DNA of 64,000 bases, taken from contig CM082576.2 of NCBI GenBank assembly GCA_040954595.2, positions 15,748,001 through 15,812,000 of the forward strand, written 5' to 3'. The notes under the pieces are model-generated. The model was not told the origin of the DNA. It worked only from the letters and a program-made list of their open reading frames with translations, and made no database searches. Below, in pieces: positions 46,900 through 61,300 of the stretch; the stretch's first letter is position 1; the number at the start of each line of letters is the position of its first letter. The DNA comes from Balanoglossus misakiensis (taxonomy: Eukaryota > Hemichordata). The position numbers and the translations under genes were made by a program.

Positions 46900-49800
46900 C
46901 TAATCGGAAGAAAGAAAACGATACAATATAAACAACTCAGTAGGTTCATGTTTTAGGGTTCGAACGAAGTCAAGTGACTTTGTGCACGACCGGTAGATAA
47001 TGTGCTGTTTGAACATTTCTTAAGCCACTGTGAATTACTCTTCCCACCCCGTGAATTACTCTTCCCACCACGAAGTGCAGCTTATTAGTCTATAACGATT
47101 GAAACATACGCATGATATACACCATATACTAGCACATACATAAAACAACGCATCAAATGACCCAATAACTCCATTCAAATTGTAAACATCAAAATAACAA
47201 GAATGGTGTCACTTACAGCCTGGCTTCGCTCTTTTCGATTCTTGGCTGTGGGATGTTTTCATTTATGCCAGCACCACAAAAACATGTCCCATCTTCCAGT
47301 GGTCTCTTACATTCGCCAGCAAAATATGGATGACCATTTTTGCACCCTGAAATGAAAACGGAGGTTTGGAAACATCAGACCAATCTACACCGGTGCTATT
47401 CAAAGACTGGATAAAACTATGCACTTTCTGATTTAGTCACAAATATCTTTGACAGTTCTAACAAACATAAACCTTGGCCATTATACGATTCAAATTTCCT
47501 TGGCCACTGTCTTTGGAACGTACCCATTATAGCTGACACAGAACCTCCAGGGTAAATGTTCACCGACTGTTTAATTAGCAAAATGACGGTTAATTTTCAC
47601 TTACTGTACCATCCATCCGATAAAACCAGCGGGGTCTGATACAGTTCATCATCTGACATAGCAGATAAAGAGAGATTCTGTAAAGAAAATGACACGATTA
47701 GTCATTGTGTTCTCAGTCTTTGTGATATCTCCTCTCTCCTCATTTATCTGACAAATGGACGAACATGCTTCGTTTGTCTGTTTTCATTGTTTTTTCTTTA
47801 CTTTGCACCACAATATAAAGTTTACTCAACCTAGAAAGCAACTTACAGTCATCCCCTGAGGGGAACCCATCAAAGTCAACAATGGCTTGAATAGCCTGCA
47901 TTCACCATAGACTGCCATAACTGAGTAGAAGTGTATCAAAAGCGATATCAGCCAACGGTCTGCACTTTCTTTCTGTGTCTTCAGGATCTTCAAAGATGAG
48001 GGCCGACTTTCATTGATTGTTTCGATGAAATAACTGAAGTTATTTTTCATCTGTAAGAGAGGTGGAAGTCTTTGAAAAATTGGTGGAAGTCATTCAAAAA
48101 TCATAATGGAGGCCATCTTGGGAGGCCATCTTAGTTGATTCACACGCCAGAGAACGGTTATGGTGTAGTGCCCCTCAGCATGGGCCGTCACTCATGCATA
48201 CAAAGTTGTAATATGACGTGGCTTGCACCTTTAATCTTTTATCTTTATGTTTGAATGAATGTTTGAATGAATGAATGAATGAATGAATGAATGAATGAAT
48301 GAATGAATGAATGAATGAATGAATGAATGAATGAATGAATGAATGAATGAACGAACGAACGAACGAACGAACGGACGGACGGACGGACGGACGGACGGAC
48401 GGACGAACGAACGAACGAACGAACGAACAAAAAAACAGAAATAATAAAAACAGCAAAATGAACATAACTATTACCTTCTGTCCAATTGTAGATTTTGCCA
48501 TCATGTCTTTGAGGACATTCATTTTCTGTGAGAAATACACAAATAAAGCTATACATGTCACATCATCTAAAACACAGACACTGTAAATGTGTCTACTGGC
48601 GAGTAAATGTTAAGCAAGAAACTGTATGGTTGGATCCGCATAATTGGGTTCGAAAGTAAAATCATGCAAAATGCGTCTTACCTTTTTGTCAGTCCCTGCC
48701 TGCGGATCATTGGTTGCCACGGCATAGACAGACAGAAGAAGACTGATTTGGATAGCGTCTTCCATGTGGTTCGAATGAAGAGCCTGCTTAAGACAAGAAG
48801 GGCGCATGTGACTTGAAAGCAATTAGACGCCGAAAGTTACATTTAAGAATGAAGGATACCCTGTTTGAAATTAACATTACTCTGTAGGGTCTGAATGCTC
48901 ACCTTCTGTAATTTCTGAAGACCGCCTTTTTTATTTCCTTTATAAATAGATGCAACCAACGCCTTCATTTCCTGATAAGGTTCTCCCTTGATTATAAACG
49001 GGTCTAGCTCTGGGCTCTACGAAGAAATAACACAGTCGCGCCATAAAGGAGATTCAAGTAGCCAGGGTAGATTGAGTGGAGCTTTTGTGTGACAAGAAAA
49101 TTGACCCAGGAGTACTGGGACCAACTATTTTAACACATTCAGGGTGCTGTGTCAGTTGACTCTAAGGCAATGGCCCAGATAGAGACAGAATATGCGTTTC
49201 TTTACAAAGGAGTGCGTCAAAACTCTTCATTTCTGCGTGAAGGCTAAACAAGTACCAAGCTGTGAATCCAATGGGGAAGTTCTTTATGACCCTGGTCAAA
49301 TCAAATATTTTTAATGCAGTATAGTAGTAGAATGCACATTACCTTGCTAGGGTCTGTATCTTGTGGAACTATCCAGTCTAACTCTTTGTCTTGTTTAATT
49401 ATGTAAAGGTAGTCAAGACCATATGTTCTGCATATGTTCTTCAGCAGAAAGCTTGAGCAGTGAGCCAAATTGGACTGTTGCACGGCTTCCATCGAAATAT
49501 CCACTAGAGCCTGTTGGTAGTCATCGAACCGTCTACCATTTTCGTATTTATCATGGATACCTTCGGCTACTGTTGACAGGCACTGTCTAACTATTGCTAT
49601 GTTGCGAAGATCCCCAACATCAAGGATTGGTATGTTTGACGTCTGTGCTGAACCCACAGCAGACTGAAGCATCTTCCAAGCATCTCCCACAGTGCTGGTA
49701 TCAAATCTTCGAGTATCCTGTAAAATTAATTACAGAAGAATATACAGCATGATTGCGATGTTTTGTGTTCAAAACACAACACAACATTTCACTGCCAACT

Positions 49801-52800
49801 CTAACTGTATGTAATTGTCATGTGCAATGAAACAGTTATATTACTGTTTCACCACATAGCAATCAGGTCTCAGTCAGAACAAAATAGTTGGACTTATCTT
49901 AAGCATGTAACATGGATGAAAATGTCAAGTACTGAGAAGGATCTAAATGTCAAGTACTGCGAAGCTCTCTCATTGATGCCTACTAAGCTCTGACATACCT
50001 CCATGCTATGTATATATAACATACACAGACTGATCACCAATTTCGGCTGTTCTTCCAATTGCATTTGCTTCTCCAGGTAATGACTGAGATGCAGCTCCAA
50101 TTCATCAGGACTAATGAAAAGAGAAAATACTATCATAATAAATCACACATAAACTGATTCCCATGTATATGTAATAAATTTCCATGTATATGTAATAATG
50201 TGTTGTCTCATTGTCAATATTCACATGAAATTGTTATAGCGGTTACAACAAACGTTGAGGTATCTGACTGTTCTCATTGCTGTGGTATTATCTTAATACG
50301 TGTATCTCATATCTACAAGGGAACGCTGAAGTCAATAGAAACAAAGACTGAAACAACTTTGATTGATGCATGTATCTGATACGGTAGGTTCCTTCGGTTT
50401 AATCTGAACATACAATAGTGATTTCCACATATATGAATCAGATATACCACCCGTTCTTGTAACATGGTACAAACAGAGTGAGACGGACAGAAAGACAGTC
50501 AGTCATATGTACCACATATCTCTTGTAGGTAAGTGACACCAAAGTATTGATCCCAAACTTGGATGAAAAAAATGTGATAGGACAGAATAGCTGCAGCGTT
50601 GTCCTGTCGCATGTGAATGTCCTGCCATACACTGCCTAGCAAAGCGAGATCTTGCAAGGTCTTGTGGAGTAGGGAAAAATGTTTATTTGACGTTCTCATT
50701 GGCCTTAGAATGTCAGACTACAGGTCAGTTTGTGAAATATCCTTACCAGTGTCTCACAAGTTGTCGTAAAATAAATGAACGAACAACTGGCGTAGACTCA
50801 ACATCGACACTTTTGTTGAGTGGCGGGGGATCCTCCCCTTCTAGACCCTCATAAGGTGCGATGACGTAGCTAAATAAAGTTTTCACCACTTCTGGTTCGA
50901 TGTTTGACTCTTCTTCCGTTTGCAGATAAACCAATGACACTAATTCCAGAAAGAATGCGTTGCATTTCCTTCGGTAGCCTTTCAGTTTCATGATCGCCCG
51001 ACTGTAGGAGATGAAGAAATTCAAGTGACCGAGCGTAATAGTTGCTATTATGTGTATGTTATACAACATATACACGAAATGTAATTATTTTGCATTAAGC
51101 GCTTAGATAAAGTTAGAGTTGAGCGAGGGATTAGAACCATGGCCTACACCAATTTAAGTAATGAGAAAGTCAGCGTACAAAACCACTCGGCTAAATCCAA
51201 TCCAATCCAATGCAAAAGATGTTTTAATAGCTGGGATAAGTACTAAGCGTGACCCTACTCACATAAGTACATCAACACAAACACTGGTTCAAAATCAATA
51301 AAACTACCAAGCAAACACTCTGCAAATCAAATACTTGCCTGACGACTGGAGATTCTGCAGCTGTAAACTGGACAGGCAGTGGCTTTTGACAGTCATCCAT
51401 GGGACAGCTTCGCGTGGACTCTGGTTGGGCCATAATACCTGTAAGGCATCTCTGACAACACAAATGGCCACAGAACAACCAAACAGGGTCCGCCAAAGGG
51501 TGTTTTCCTGCTGCACAGTGTAATACCCTTGAAGAAAAAAATGGGATTCACAAGACTACAGCCAATTACATGAAGCAAGTTTGAACGATAAATGAACAGT
51601 AGTAGAGTACTTACCCAAAACAACGTGGCACTGACTTCTTGTTACAAGTCGTTAATAATCTCTGTGTGGCCACAATAAGATCAATCGCTGTTTTACCTTG
51701 AAGTGTCTGCAAATTGAATGTCATAAAATGTACATGCATCATTTTACTTTTAGGAAAAAACCGACCTTTTATACAATTCCATTGGGAAATCTAGCATTTC
51801 TGACAAGTGCGAAAAAGCATTAGGGACAAGGTTTTTAAGCATTCAATAGCTAGCATTCACCGATTAATCACAAGATTTCGTCCAGCAGACTGTTCGCCTA
51901 CGTTAATTATGCAATTTTCGGATTTACTTATTCTTACCTTGAAATAAGCCAAGGCAAATTTCACATCCTGTTCGTTGAATGGTTCTTCGGGTGGCGATAA
52001 ATGTTCAATGAAAAGACGAATCATTGTCAGTGCACGCCAGATACTCCTAAACGATAAAATGATTAATGTAAGGGTGTTTATATAAACCAGGGATGTGCAT
52101 TGAAAACACTTCAACTATACTAATTATATTCATATATGTGCTTTCCTGAGGCGAGGTCTGAGGTACGCCATAAACCAAAAGCATGGGTATACACACCTCC
52201 AGATGGACCAGTGATCCTGGATCTCGTCGCCAGGACCAAATAGCAGGAACAGTTTACAAGAGGCAAAAATATGAGAGCCCACACTCCATTTGCCTGCATG
52301 AGTTGGCCTCTCAAAGGTCCTTTTTAATCTGTGTAGCTACAATGATCCCTACATTTACTCGAATATCGATGTTATGCAACCTTGAAACAACAGTGTTTGT
52401 GTCGCTACGGAAGTTTATCTACATTTTGGGAATATTTGACACCATAGATTTGGACTTTCTTCTTTGATATTTTTGTTTTGTTCATAATTTAGGATTATTT
52501 TGTGGCTCATGGATTATGATTTGGCGATTATGGGTCGGTTATGGTCGCTGCCGCCATTAATAGATGTTGATGTTTTCTCACCTGCATTCTTCTAGAAGTC
52601 TTTTACACTTATCCCCGTACGAATCAGGATTGTCCGTTTGGTATACCTCCTCAGCCACACTGTTGACACCTGGAATTAGCAAGTTCACCCATCGATATCT
52701 AAACTCTTCATCCTCTAGTCGCGTCTTGTTCGGTAGCACCAGCTGGAGGCCGAACCTAAGAGCATCAAAGTCGATCGTCTGGGATAGCCATAGAAAGAAA

Positions 52801-55800
52801 AATAAAAAAATAAGCGGATTAAAATGCAAACAAAAACTACAGAAAAGAAACAACGAAAGACATGAGGAAGAACAATGTTAGGATAACATCTAAAAAGTTG
52901 ACCATGGGTTTAATAAATTTGCTATTCGCCTTTGACTTTGTAATGTAAGGTGAACCGGTGACGGACTGAAACTTTCTTGTCTTAATTGCCTTTACTTAGA
53001 GTGGTCACTTTTACTAGTAGTCAAAGATTTTGAACCTCTTTCGTCCGACATTTCAAATCCCGCTAAATTTGAAGGAACAGTGCTTACCATTTCCGTTTCT
53101 TGCTGAACTGTAACAAGCTTATCGAGCAGATCTGGCATAATGTCAATCAACCTTCTGAAACGCTTCAGGCGCTTTTCTATCCGATGATACACTCTGTGAA
53201 TATCGACTGCGTTTGGAGTGTGTGGTTCTTCCGATTGCGTACCGTCACCCGCATCTCGGCATGTACGTTGCACCTCTGCAACGATGGACTGACATACTAT
53301 CTGAAAAGGGTTAGTGCACATCAAATGAAGGGTATTAAACATCTTAGAACCTTTCCAAAATGGCGGGAAAATCAATGTCCCCATGCACGATGCGGAGCAA
53401 AGCTTAGTAGGCCAGTGGCATTGAAAATTGCCTCACTGATAAGATGAGGACAACTCGTAGGCGGACCATGTAGAGAGGACTGAAAAGGACAACTTATTAT
53501 ATTAATACCTCAAACTCCTGCGGTTGGTTCCATTTGTAAACCATTCGTACAAAGTCACCCAGGTAATATTTCATGATTGTGGTCATGTCGCAGCCTTCCT
53601 CCATACTCGTCACTTTCAATATGTTACCAATGGGCCCGGTTTGAAGAATTTCCAATGAACACGTGCCTGAAGAATACAATGATAATATTTTTATCAGTAT
53701 AGTTTGTTATCGCTTTTCCCAGTGCCTACCTTAAAGGTGAAACCATAAACTGCATTGTCAGTAACATAGCCTTCCTATATATAATTAAAATGAGATGAAG
53801 TAAACTATGACATTTCGTATAATCTGATACAGAATATCTGTTTATCAAGACCCGCTACATACAATAATTAAAGGTACAAAGTCTCTCTCTTGCTGCATGC
53901 CTTTTGTCAATTAATTATGATTGATACAAGACACCGTTTATGTTATATTCTACATGTGGATCAACGTTCGACCACACATAACTTCCATCCTGTTTGTATG
54001 TTATGAGAGTAAAATCTTGCCAAAATGAATAAACGGCAGAGACCGATTATTCATTTTGGTGAGTTTTTCACTCTGGTGTCTACAAGCGGGATGGAAGGTG
54101 TGTGTGGTTGAACATTGATTCGCTATATATCCATATGTAGTATAACATAAACGGTGTCTTGTATCAAAAATAATTAATGCCCCTTTTAAGTCTATACTTT
54201 TCACAAATCAACAAGTTCTGTCTTCTCAGTGACGTGAATATTAGTGACTGAGAGTACTGAACGGCACTACAATGCAATGGAAATAACCGATTATAAAATC
54301 TTATCGCTGATAACATACACCATCCATACAGCACAACTGGCATTGTTGAAAAAATGAAGCATTGACTCACCGTCTCCTTTTACTTTTCGGAGATGTTCGA
54401 TTGATTCATATATCACCCAAGAAAATGGGAGGTTAGGGTCGGTAACATTGATTGCCTCTTCTTGCCTTGGAACTATTCTGTTACGCTTGGACCCCCGCAA
54501 GACATCTTCGTCAAGTTGTGTTACTTTTTCGTTGTCTAGCATATTGAGCCACATTCGACGTTGCCATCCACCTTCAGGGAAACTACGGAACTGTCGTAGA
54601 CCATCATGTCTGTCTGTATATGAAATCAGTTCGGCGAGAACAGGCGTGACCACATTCAAGAGCTTGATGGTCAGAGTTCTTCTAAAAGTGCCACACTCTG
54701 TCAAAGTACTAGCCGAACAAATCTCATCCAGAGCCCAGTCCGCACCACCGCCTTCGACGGCTTCTGTCTTTTCCAGAAGTAAACGAATCCTTCTTGCCAG
54801 CACTGAAGTGAAAGTCAGCAAGCCTGAAAGTGTCAATTAAACCGAATTACGATAAGCCGAATGCAGACCATAGAATTCTGAAATCAAAATCACAATATGT
54901 CATCAATAGGATTTAAGTTCATTTCAATTTCCTACTTACCTGAAGATTCTCCCTTTACATCCTGTTCAAGTAAATCTTGGATAATATGAACAAGATCTGC
55001 TGTGCGGTGATGGTCCACTGATTGAGGCAGTTTCTGTCGTGGCTCCAGCCGTGCAATTGCCGCAGGGATGCACATCTTGATGATAGTGGCGTTACTTACA
55101 CCATAATTATCATCGCCGAAAATGGTACTCAGTGGCTTGTTGACCAGGTGGCTTATATCTGGGCTGTCCTCGCTTGGTAGCCTTAGTTCATCGATATGTA
55201 CAGACATCCACGGTTGCACCTGAATATTGACTAAGGCATTTGGTTCCTTTCGAAAAAGATGGATGAGAAGTACGACGTGGGCAAACTTATTGGAATGTGC
55301 CCTCCTCTCATCTTGGATAAGGAATCGAACAAATGGCACGAATCGAGGATTGTGTTCATTCGATCCACACTGTAACAGCAGCACGCGGCATTCGGGGTTT
55401 TGGTTGTCGTAGAAACCACTGAAATGTAAAATATGCGTATCAACATACCAGCTGAGGATCTGGGTGTACAGAAACGGATGTCAACAAAATTGCATGATTT
55501 ATGCAATCTACATATACAAGTCGGAATTAAGATGACAGCGCTAATACTAAACAAATTTGAAAGTGACAGTAAGATGGTAATGCTTACCTCAACACACTTC
55601 TGATTTCCCGTTCTGTTGTGAACCCTTGCAAGTTTACCAGTAGCACCTGGTTGTCTCTTAACTTTAAGTATTGGGAAACTGCTTTACAATCCGTAAGAAG
55701 TCTACCGTGGGTTGTAACCTAATCAAAGGTACATGTAGTGAATAATTATATCATACCCATATATAAAACACAGTGGGCATATATCGCATTTATATCCATA

Positions 55801-58311
55801 GACATTTGCCAATAAGGAACAACACGAAACAACACAGTAAGTCACAAACAAAAAGCAAGGCAAACAAAGTCAAGACCCTTGAAAGAAAGATATATAAATG
55901 GCAAAAAGACCATGGCGAGATGTCAGTTAATTCGAAAGCAAAGACATGTGAAACAAAGAAACAATGGTTTGTTCCAGGATTTGTAAAAGAATGTTAATAT
56001 AAAAATATTTTTGAGAGCTACCTGGGCAAGAAGGCCATCTGTTTCACTTGTCTGACGGTCAAGTGACGTCTTAAGGTAATGTGACAAACTGGTGTGACGC
56101 TGATCACAATAGTATTCTCTTTCGATGACTTCAGATTCGGGCTCGAGGCGCGTCAGTGATAACCGTGCTATTGCATCTGGCGTGCAGCAATCCAAAAGTA
56201 TCGACTTGGCTCGTTGTAAAATCTGTAATGTTAGTAGAAAAACACAGTATGGAGTCAGAACATTTTCCTGTTGAACTCGACAAGGGGGATAGTCAGTGCA
56301 CTTTTATGATGAGCCCAGATGATTTTAAGTATGCGAATGTTTGCTTCCAGCTGTTTAAACGTTTTGAGATTATGTGGCATTTTCAATCTAAAAAATAAAA
56401 TTTCAAATTCGGAAGAAATATAAAGGGCAATTCCGATGGACGATGCTTTCGGCTTCTAGCCTTACTTACCACTTTCGTATCAGATGGTACAGTTGTCTGC
56501 GAACAGAATATATTGTGAACGATCATGGCGATAGTATCATTATCCATACCAACAAACACATCTTCCCGTCTGTATTCGTCATGGTATCTATTTGATAAGA
56601 GCATGGGTATAAATGTATAAATATTTCAGATTACTGTTACAGTTGCTTTTTTCGTTGGCAGTTAAGAATATTACATTTTCTTGACAAATACCCACTACTT
56701 TTTTTCAACATTCTAACCATAGTGACAACCTGACCTGTCATAAAAACGTCTATTTTAGGGAACAATTATTTACTGCATGACAGCAGCAAGGGTGGACCGG
56801 GACGGTGGGGAGTGACCAGCTGGGTTAATAAGCTTCCATGACGCGCCAGTTAAAGGACCGAGCTGACCCTAATTAGGTGAATGAAATGAAGGATTTTGAG
56901 TTCATTAGTATGTGCATACCTCTTATCTGCAGAACCTTGCGGCCTCACCAATGCGAATGATTCTGTCCACTCAGTTAGCTCCTCAACAACACCCTTCATT
57001 TCTGGCATCAGAATATCATCGAATGTCAGGAAGTGCTTCTCGAGGCGATTGATAAGTGGTATCGGGTAATTCTTGATGACAACATCTCTCTCGGCGACAA
57101 TGACCAGTCTGTTAAAATATAAGAAACAATGTGATATAAAATCTTGTACGAGTAGTTTAATGCCCTGGTATGATTTGTCAGCATTATTATATCTAGCCCA
57201 ACGGAGTTCAAACAAAGAAAATAATTCTCAGTAGCCTTTATGGTGAAATAATTGGACATGTTGCCCGAGATATATCGTATTTGACTAGAGCATGTCAGAC
57301 ATACTTCAGGAGTTGTTTGCATTAATTGTAAGTAGATATGGCATGGTTATTGGTAGGTATATCTTTAACACGTTTTCAGAAATATTGACTTAAGCATTAT
57401 GAATAAGAATAAAGTCCAGCAAAAATGTCGCATTAACATGACGGGCTATGACTTTTAACCCTACCTGAAATTCTTATCAACGCGTGCATTGCAGCGATGA
57501 GTACCAAGACCTAGGTTCACATACCGAAGATCACCATACTCGAAGTAATACTATGGGGATGAAGGAAATAGTGATCATGGCGTCAATTTTCGTATTAAAA
57601 CAAATTCACTAATCTAAGTCATATATAATACTAAAAAATTAAAATGAAAACGCAGTCTCCTGCTATCAGTAAGGTCAACAAGCGGGAACAACTTTTTGCT
57701 TGTAAACATTGAACGTCTTGCAGAAAATAATTGCACTTGTCATGCTATTCTGCTGTACTTTCACTATCTGCGCTCGTGATAGTACTGCGGATAATCCACC
57801 GTATCACTCCTGTAACTTGTGCGCTGAGGTCATGGATTCCTGTCATTTCATTGCAAAAATGAAGCCTATAAAGTATCTTCCTGTTGACGTCAAAATATTT
57901 TTCACACGTGATCAGCAATGAAAGTGTGTTAAACAAGGCATTGCCTCTTTTAGAAGACAAAAGGTACCTGATTCATTGTATCATACAGAGATTCATACAA
58001 GTTTTCAGCGTTCATCAAAATAACGGTCTGCCCCGTCTCCATGCAAATCTTGATGCGTTTGATGTTTCTACAAACCTGCAATATTTAAATAATGAACAGC
58101 TTGGCATTTTGTAAGGCTGATCTTGTATAATGCTTCGACATAACACCTTTATCACTTTTACATTACAATTAATCTTGTCATGGCAAATTGGAGAAGCAGA
58201 ATGTCGAAAGAAAAGTTGATCTAAACACCTGGATTAGCAAAAGTCGATAACAAAACCATTGAGTTCATTCTCAATTGGTATGTTCACATGAACATTAGTG
58301 TGTGAAACAAT

Positions 58312-58346
<35 letters not shown>

Positions 58347-61300
58347 CTACTACAAAACAACATACTTGCGTGTACTCTTCATCGCGTTTGAAGGGACTGC
58401 CATGTATGACAAGCATATTTTCTTCACTCAGCAATCGCTCTGCACCATCTTTCAAATGCCATATGATATCGTGGCCCCGACTAGTCTTCGTCATTAAGAG
58501 AAGGTACCTCGTCTCGCTATTGCCATAGCAAACAGAACAATCCGGAGAATAGATAATGTTTACTTTGTTTTAGCGGCCTATGAAATCATGGTATCTTCAG
58601 ACGGTATGCATGGTACTATTAGTACTTGTCATCTCGAAACATCGTCATTGTTTTCAGAGTAAAGTTTGGTAGTAGATCACATATTTCAATGCGCGAACTT
58701 ACCCGATCGAGGGCACACTCTTTAAGTTTTCACGGACGAGATCGTAGTTAGAAATGTCTTGCGGTTTGTCCTGTTAGATAATGAACATACATGTATATTA
58801 CTTATTAAATTGTATGTGTATTCAAGTGATCACACCACACCGCACCACACCACACCACACCACACCACACCACACCACAATGCATGATATTACACATACC
58901 TCATTTCTCACGCAATGTTGCTTGCATTCTCTCTCAAAGAACCTGACAGCATTTATTGTTTCATGACCATCGAAGTTTCGACACACGCATTGGCGTAGCT
59001 CCTCCCATGTAGGCTTCCGTCCGGTTTTCGCACAGACTGATGACAACATCTTCACGAGCCTACGATAATGATAAATCACACAGGAGACATTCCCGTGTCG
59101 GTTTTACTGATAAAAATCGAATTGCTAAATGAAAGCCAATATAAAATTAAAGCTGCAAGCAGCATTGAAGGGGCCCAAGCATAGAGTTAATAACCATTAG
59201 AATCCATTCAGGGTTGTACCATTCAAATGCGAAGGCTGTATTTGCTCTCGATGTTGAGATATGGGGAAGTAGGCAACCACCCGAAATGCATGTCCTACAA
59301 GTACAAACACAACAACCAAAGGTGAACTTCTCCGTTGTAAGTACTTCAGTAAGTACTTCAAAGGTCAGGTGAGGGTACCCAAAAATTGGGCCAAAAATTA
59401 GGATTCTTATTTGGTTCATATTGAAGACAACGGAAAATCCTCGCCCTTTGGGTTGGTCAAATTATATATGGCCATAATAATGAGTTTCGCAAGTAAGTTA
59501 CAGGTGGCCCCAGGAATTTAGCATTTCATGACGCAGAGGGTCCTACCCGACCCCTCCAAACACCTGGCTATATATGATGTGCATGCTAACATATGGAAAG
59601 CAGGTCAATGGACACCTGAGGTCACCCAAATAGTTGACAACATTTTTTCATTCCTGCTTTATGTCATGTGCAACAAATCCTACATTTGCAGCCCTTTCAC
59701 TTTGCCTACCATTAGGTATGCACGTAATACATGAATCAAGCAGGTGTCACAGGTATCCCCCTGTATTTGGCATTTTATGATAGTTTCATCCCTCCAAATA
59801 CCAAAGCTGCACCTGTACGACAGAGGTCATCCAAATCACCTTATACATTTGGGCAAAAACCAACTGACACTTACATTCGTCCCTGTGGAACAAAAACCAC
59901 ACATATCGCCCTGTTGGTTAGTGTCCAATTAAATGTACAAAATCAATGACTTAGGCAGGTGCAACAGGTGACCCCGCCTTTGGTATATCATTATGGTCCC
60001 ATCCGTATATCCCCCCCACCACGCCAAAGCTGCATGCATCTGCTGTTATTCACTAAGCAAAAGTAGGTGAAATGTCACATAAGGTCGCCCACAACTTGAC
60101 AGGAAAATCGAACTTCATATTGATCCATGTGCAACAAATACCACGCTAGCATCCCTTTCATTGACCCCACAATTACGCATGCACATAATAGAGTTACGCA
60201 GGTACGGTGTCACAGGTGACCCCCGAATCGGGCGTATTATTTTGGTCCCATACAGCTGCATGAAGCTGCGTGCCATTACGGGGGACCTGATAACCCCCAC
60301 GGCCACCTGCGGGCCGAACCCAATACTGAACGTCCAGTTGCAACGTCACGACTGAAGTAGGAACTTTTGAACGACAACGAAGCCTGATCTCTGATGGTAC
60401 TATACTCCCTTCGTGCAAGAAAATCACTGGTCTGCTTACGTATTTCGGCCAATTTCCCGAACTACTATCCACTACATGTGACTACCATGCTAATGATGAA
60501 ACCTCCCACATTAGCGACTGAGGGTCAAAGTCCGCTGCCGCATTACATTGAATGTTAACCAGTGTAGCCGGGTCTGCGTAGACACATTTGAACGGCAACA
60601 GCTAACAAACTCAGCGTAATTCAATAAAACGCCCTAACACAGCCTGAACTCCGATAATGTGTTGTCCCAAAATTCATTCCGTGGAAAATAATCACTGGTC
60701 TGTTTACGTATTTCAGCCGATTTTCCAAGGACTACTGCAACCCGCCTGCTAATAAGATCTCCACAACATTACGTAATGACGTTCAAAGTCCGATGCCCCA
60801 GTGTTCGTCCTCAGCCCACCAAAAATGCGAAAAATATTACAAAAATCTTCTTCTCAAAATCAACGTGGCCTAGGACCTTGAAATTTGGCACAGGGGATTT
60901 TGGTCTACAAAAATCGCGAAAAGAATGTACATGCCCCCATTAACGTGCAAATTAGGTCAATTTGAAAATTTCGCTCGATTATAGCCACCAAGTCACGTGA
61001 CTAATTACAAATTCAAAGGGCAGGTGCACCAGTACTCATGGGCCCCAATCACCGTGCCAAATTTCAAGGTCCTAGGCCACGTCGATTTTGAGAAAAACGG
61101 GAGCAAAAAACGACTCAAGAAGAAAGAAGAAAAACTCCAGCAATAACAGAAGGGGACCAAGCGCCTGAGGGCGCTTGGTCCCCTAATGATAACATTTTTG
61201 CCAAAATTAACCGTTTTGAATAGCAATACAATTAGGTGCAGAAGGAATAACAACTGCAGCGATCGTATACATCACATGTTTCTCGTTGTGTACTTGAAAG

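Noticed and set aside
48175-48561. Frames rich in Ser-Phe-Ile-His and Arg-Pro-Ser-Val
   Set aside because: Pure translation of the TGAA/CGAA/CGGA microsatellite. The real exon here is only 48525-48475.
50499-50699. Minus-strand frame between RNF213-like exons 23 and 24
   Set aside because: Exons 51001-50747 and 50110-49999 join directly in phase, and the frame has no suitable splice sites.
58234-58528. Poly-Asp and poly-Ser frames
   Set aside because: The homopolymer part is an ATC repeat in an intron. Only 58516-58366 is coding.
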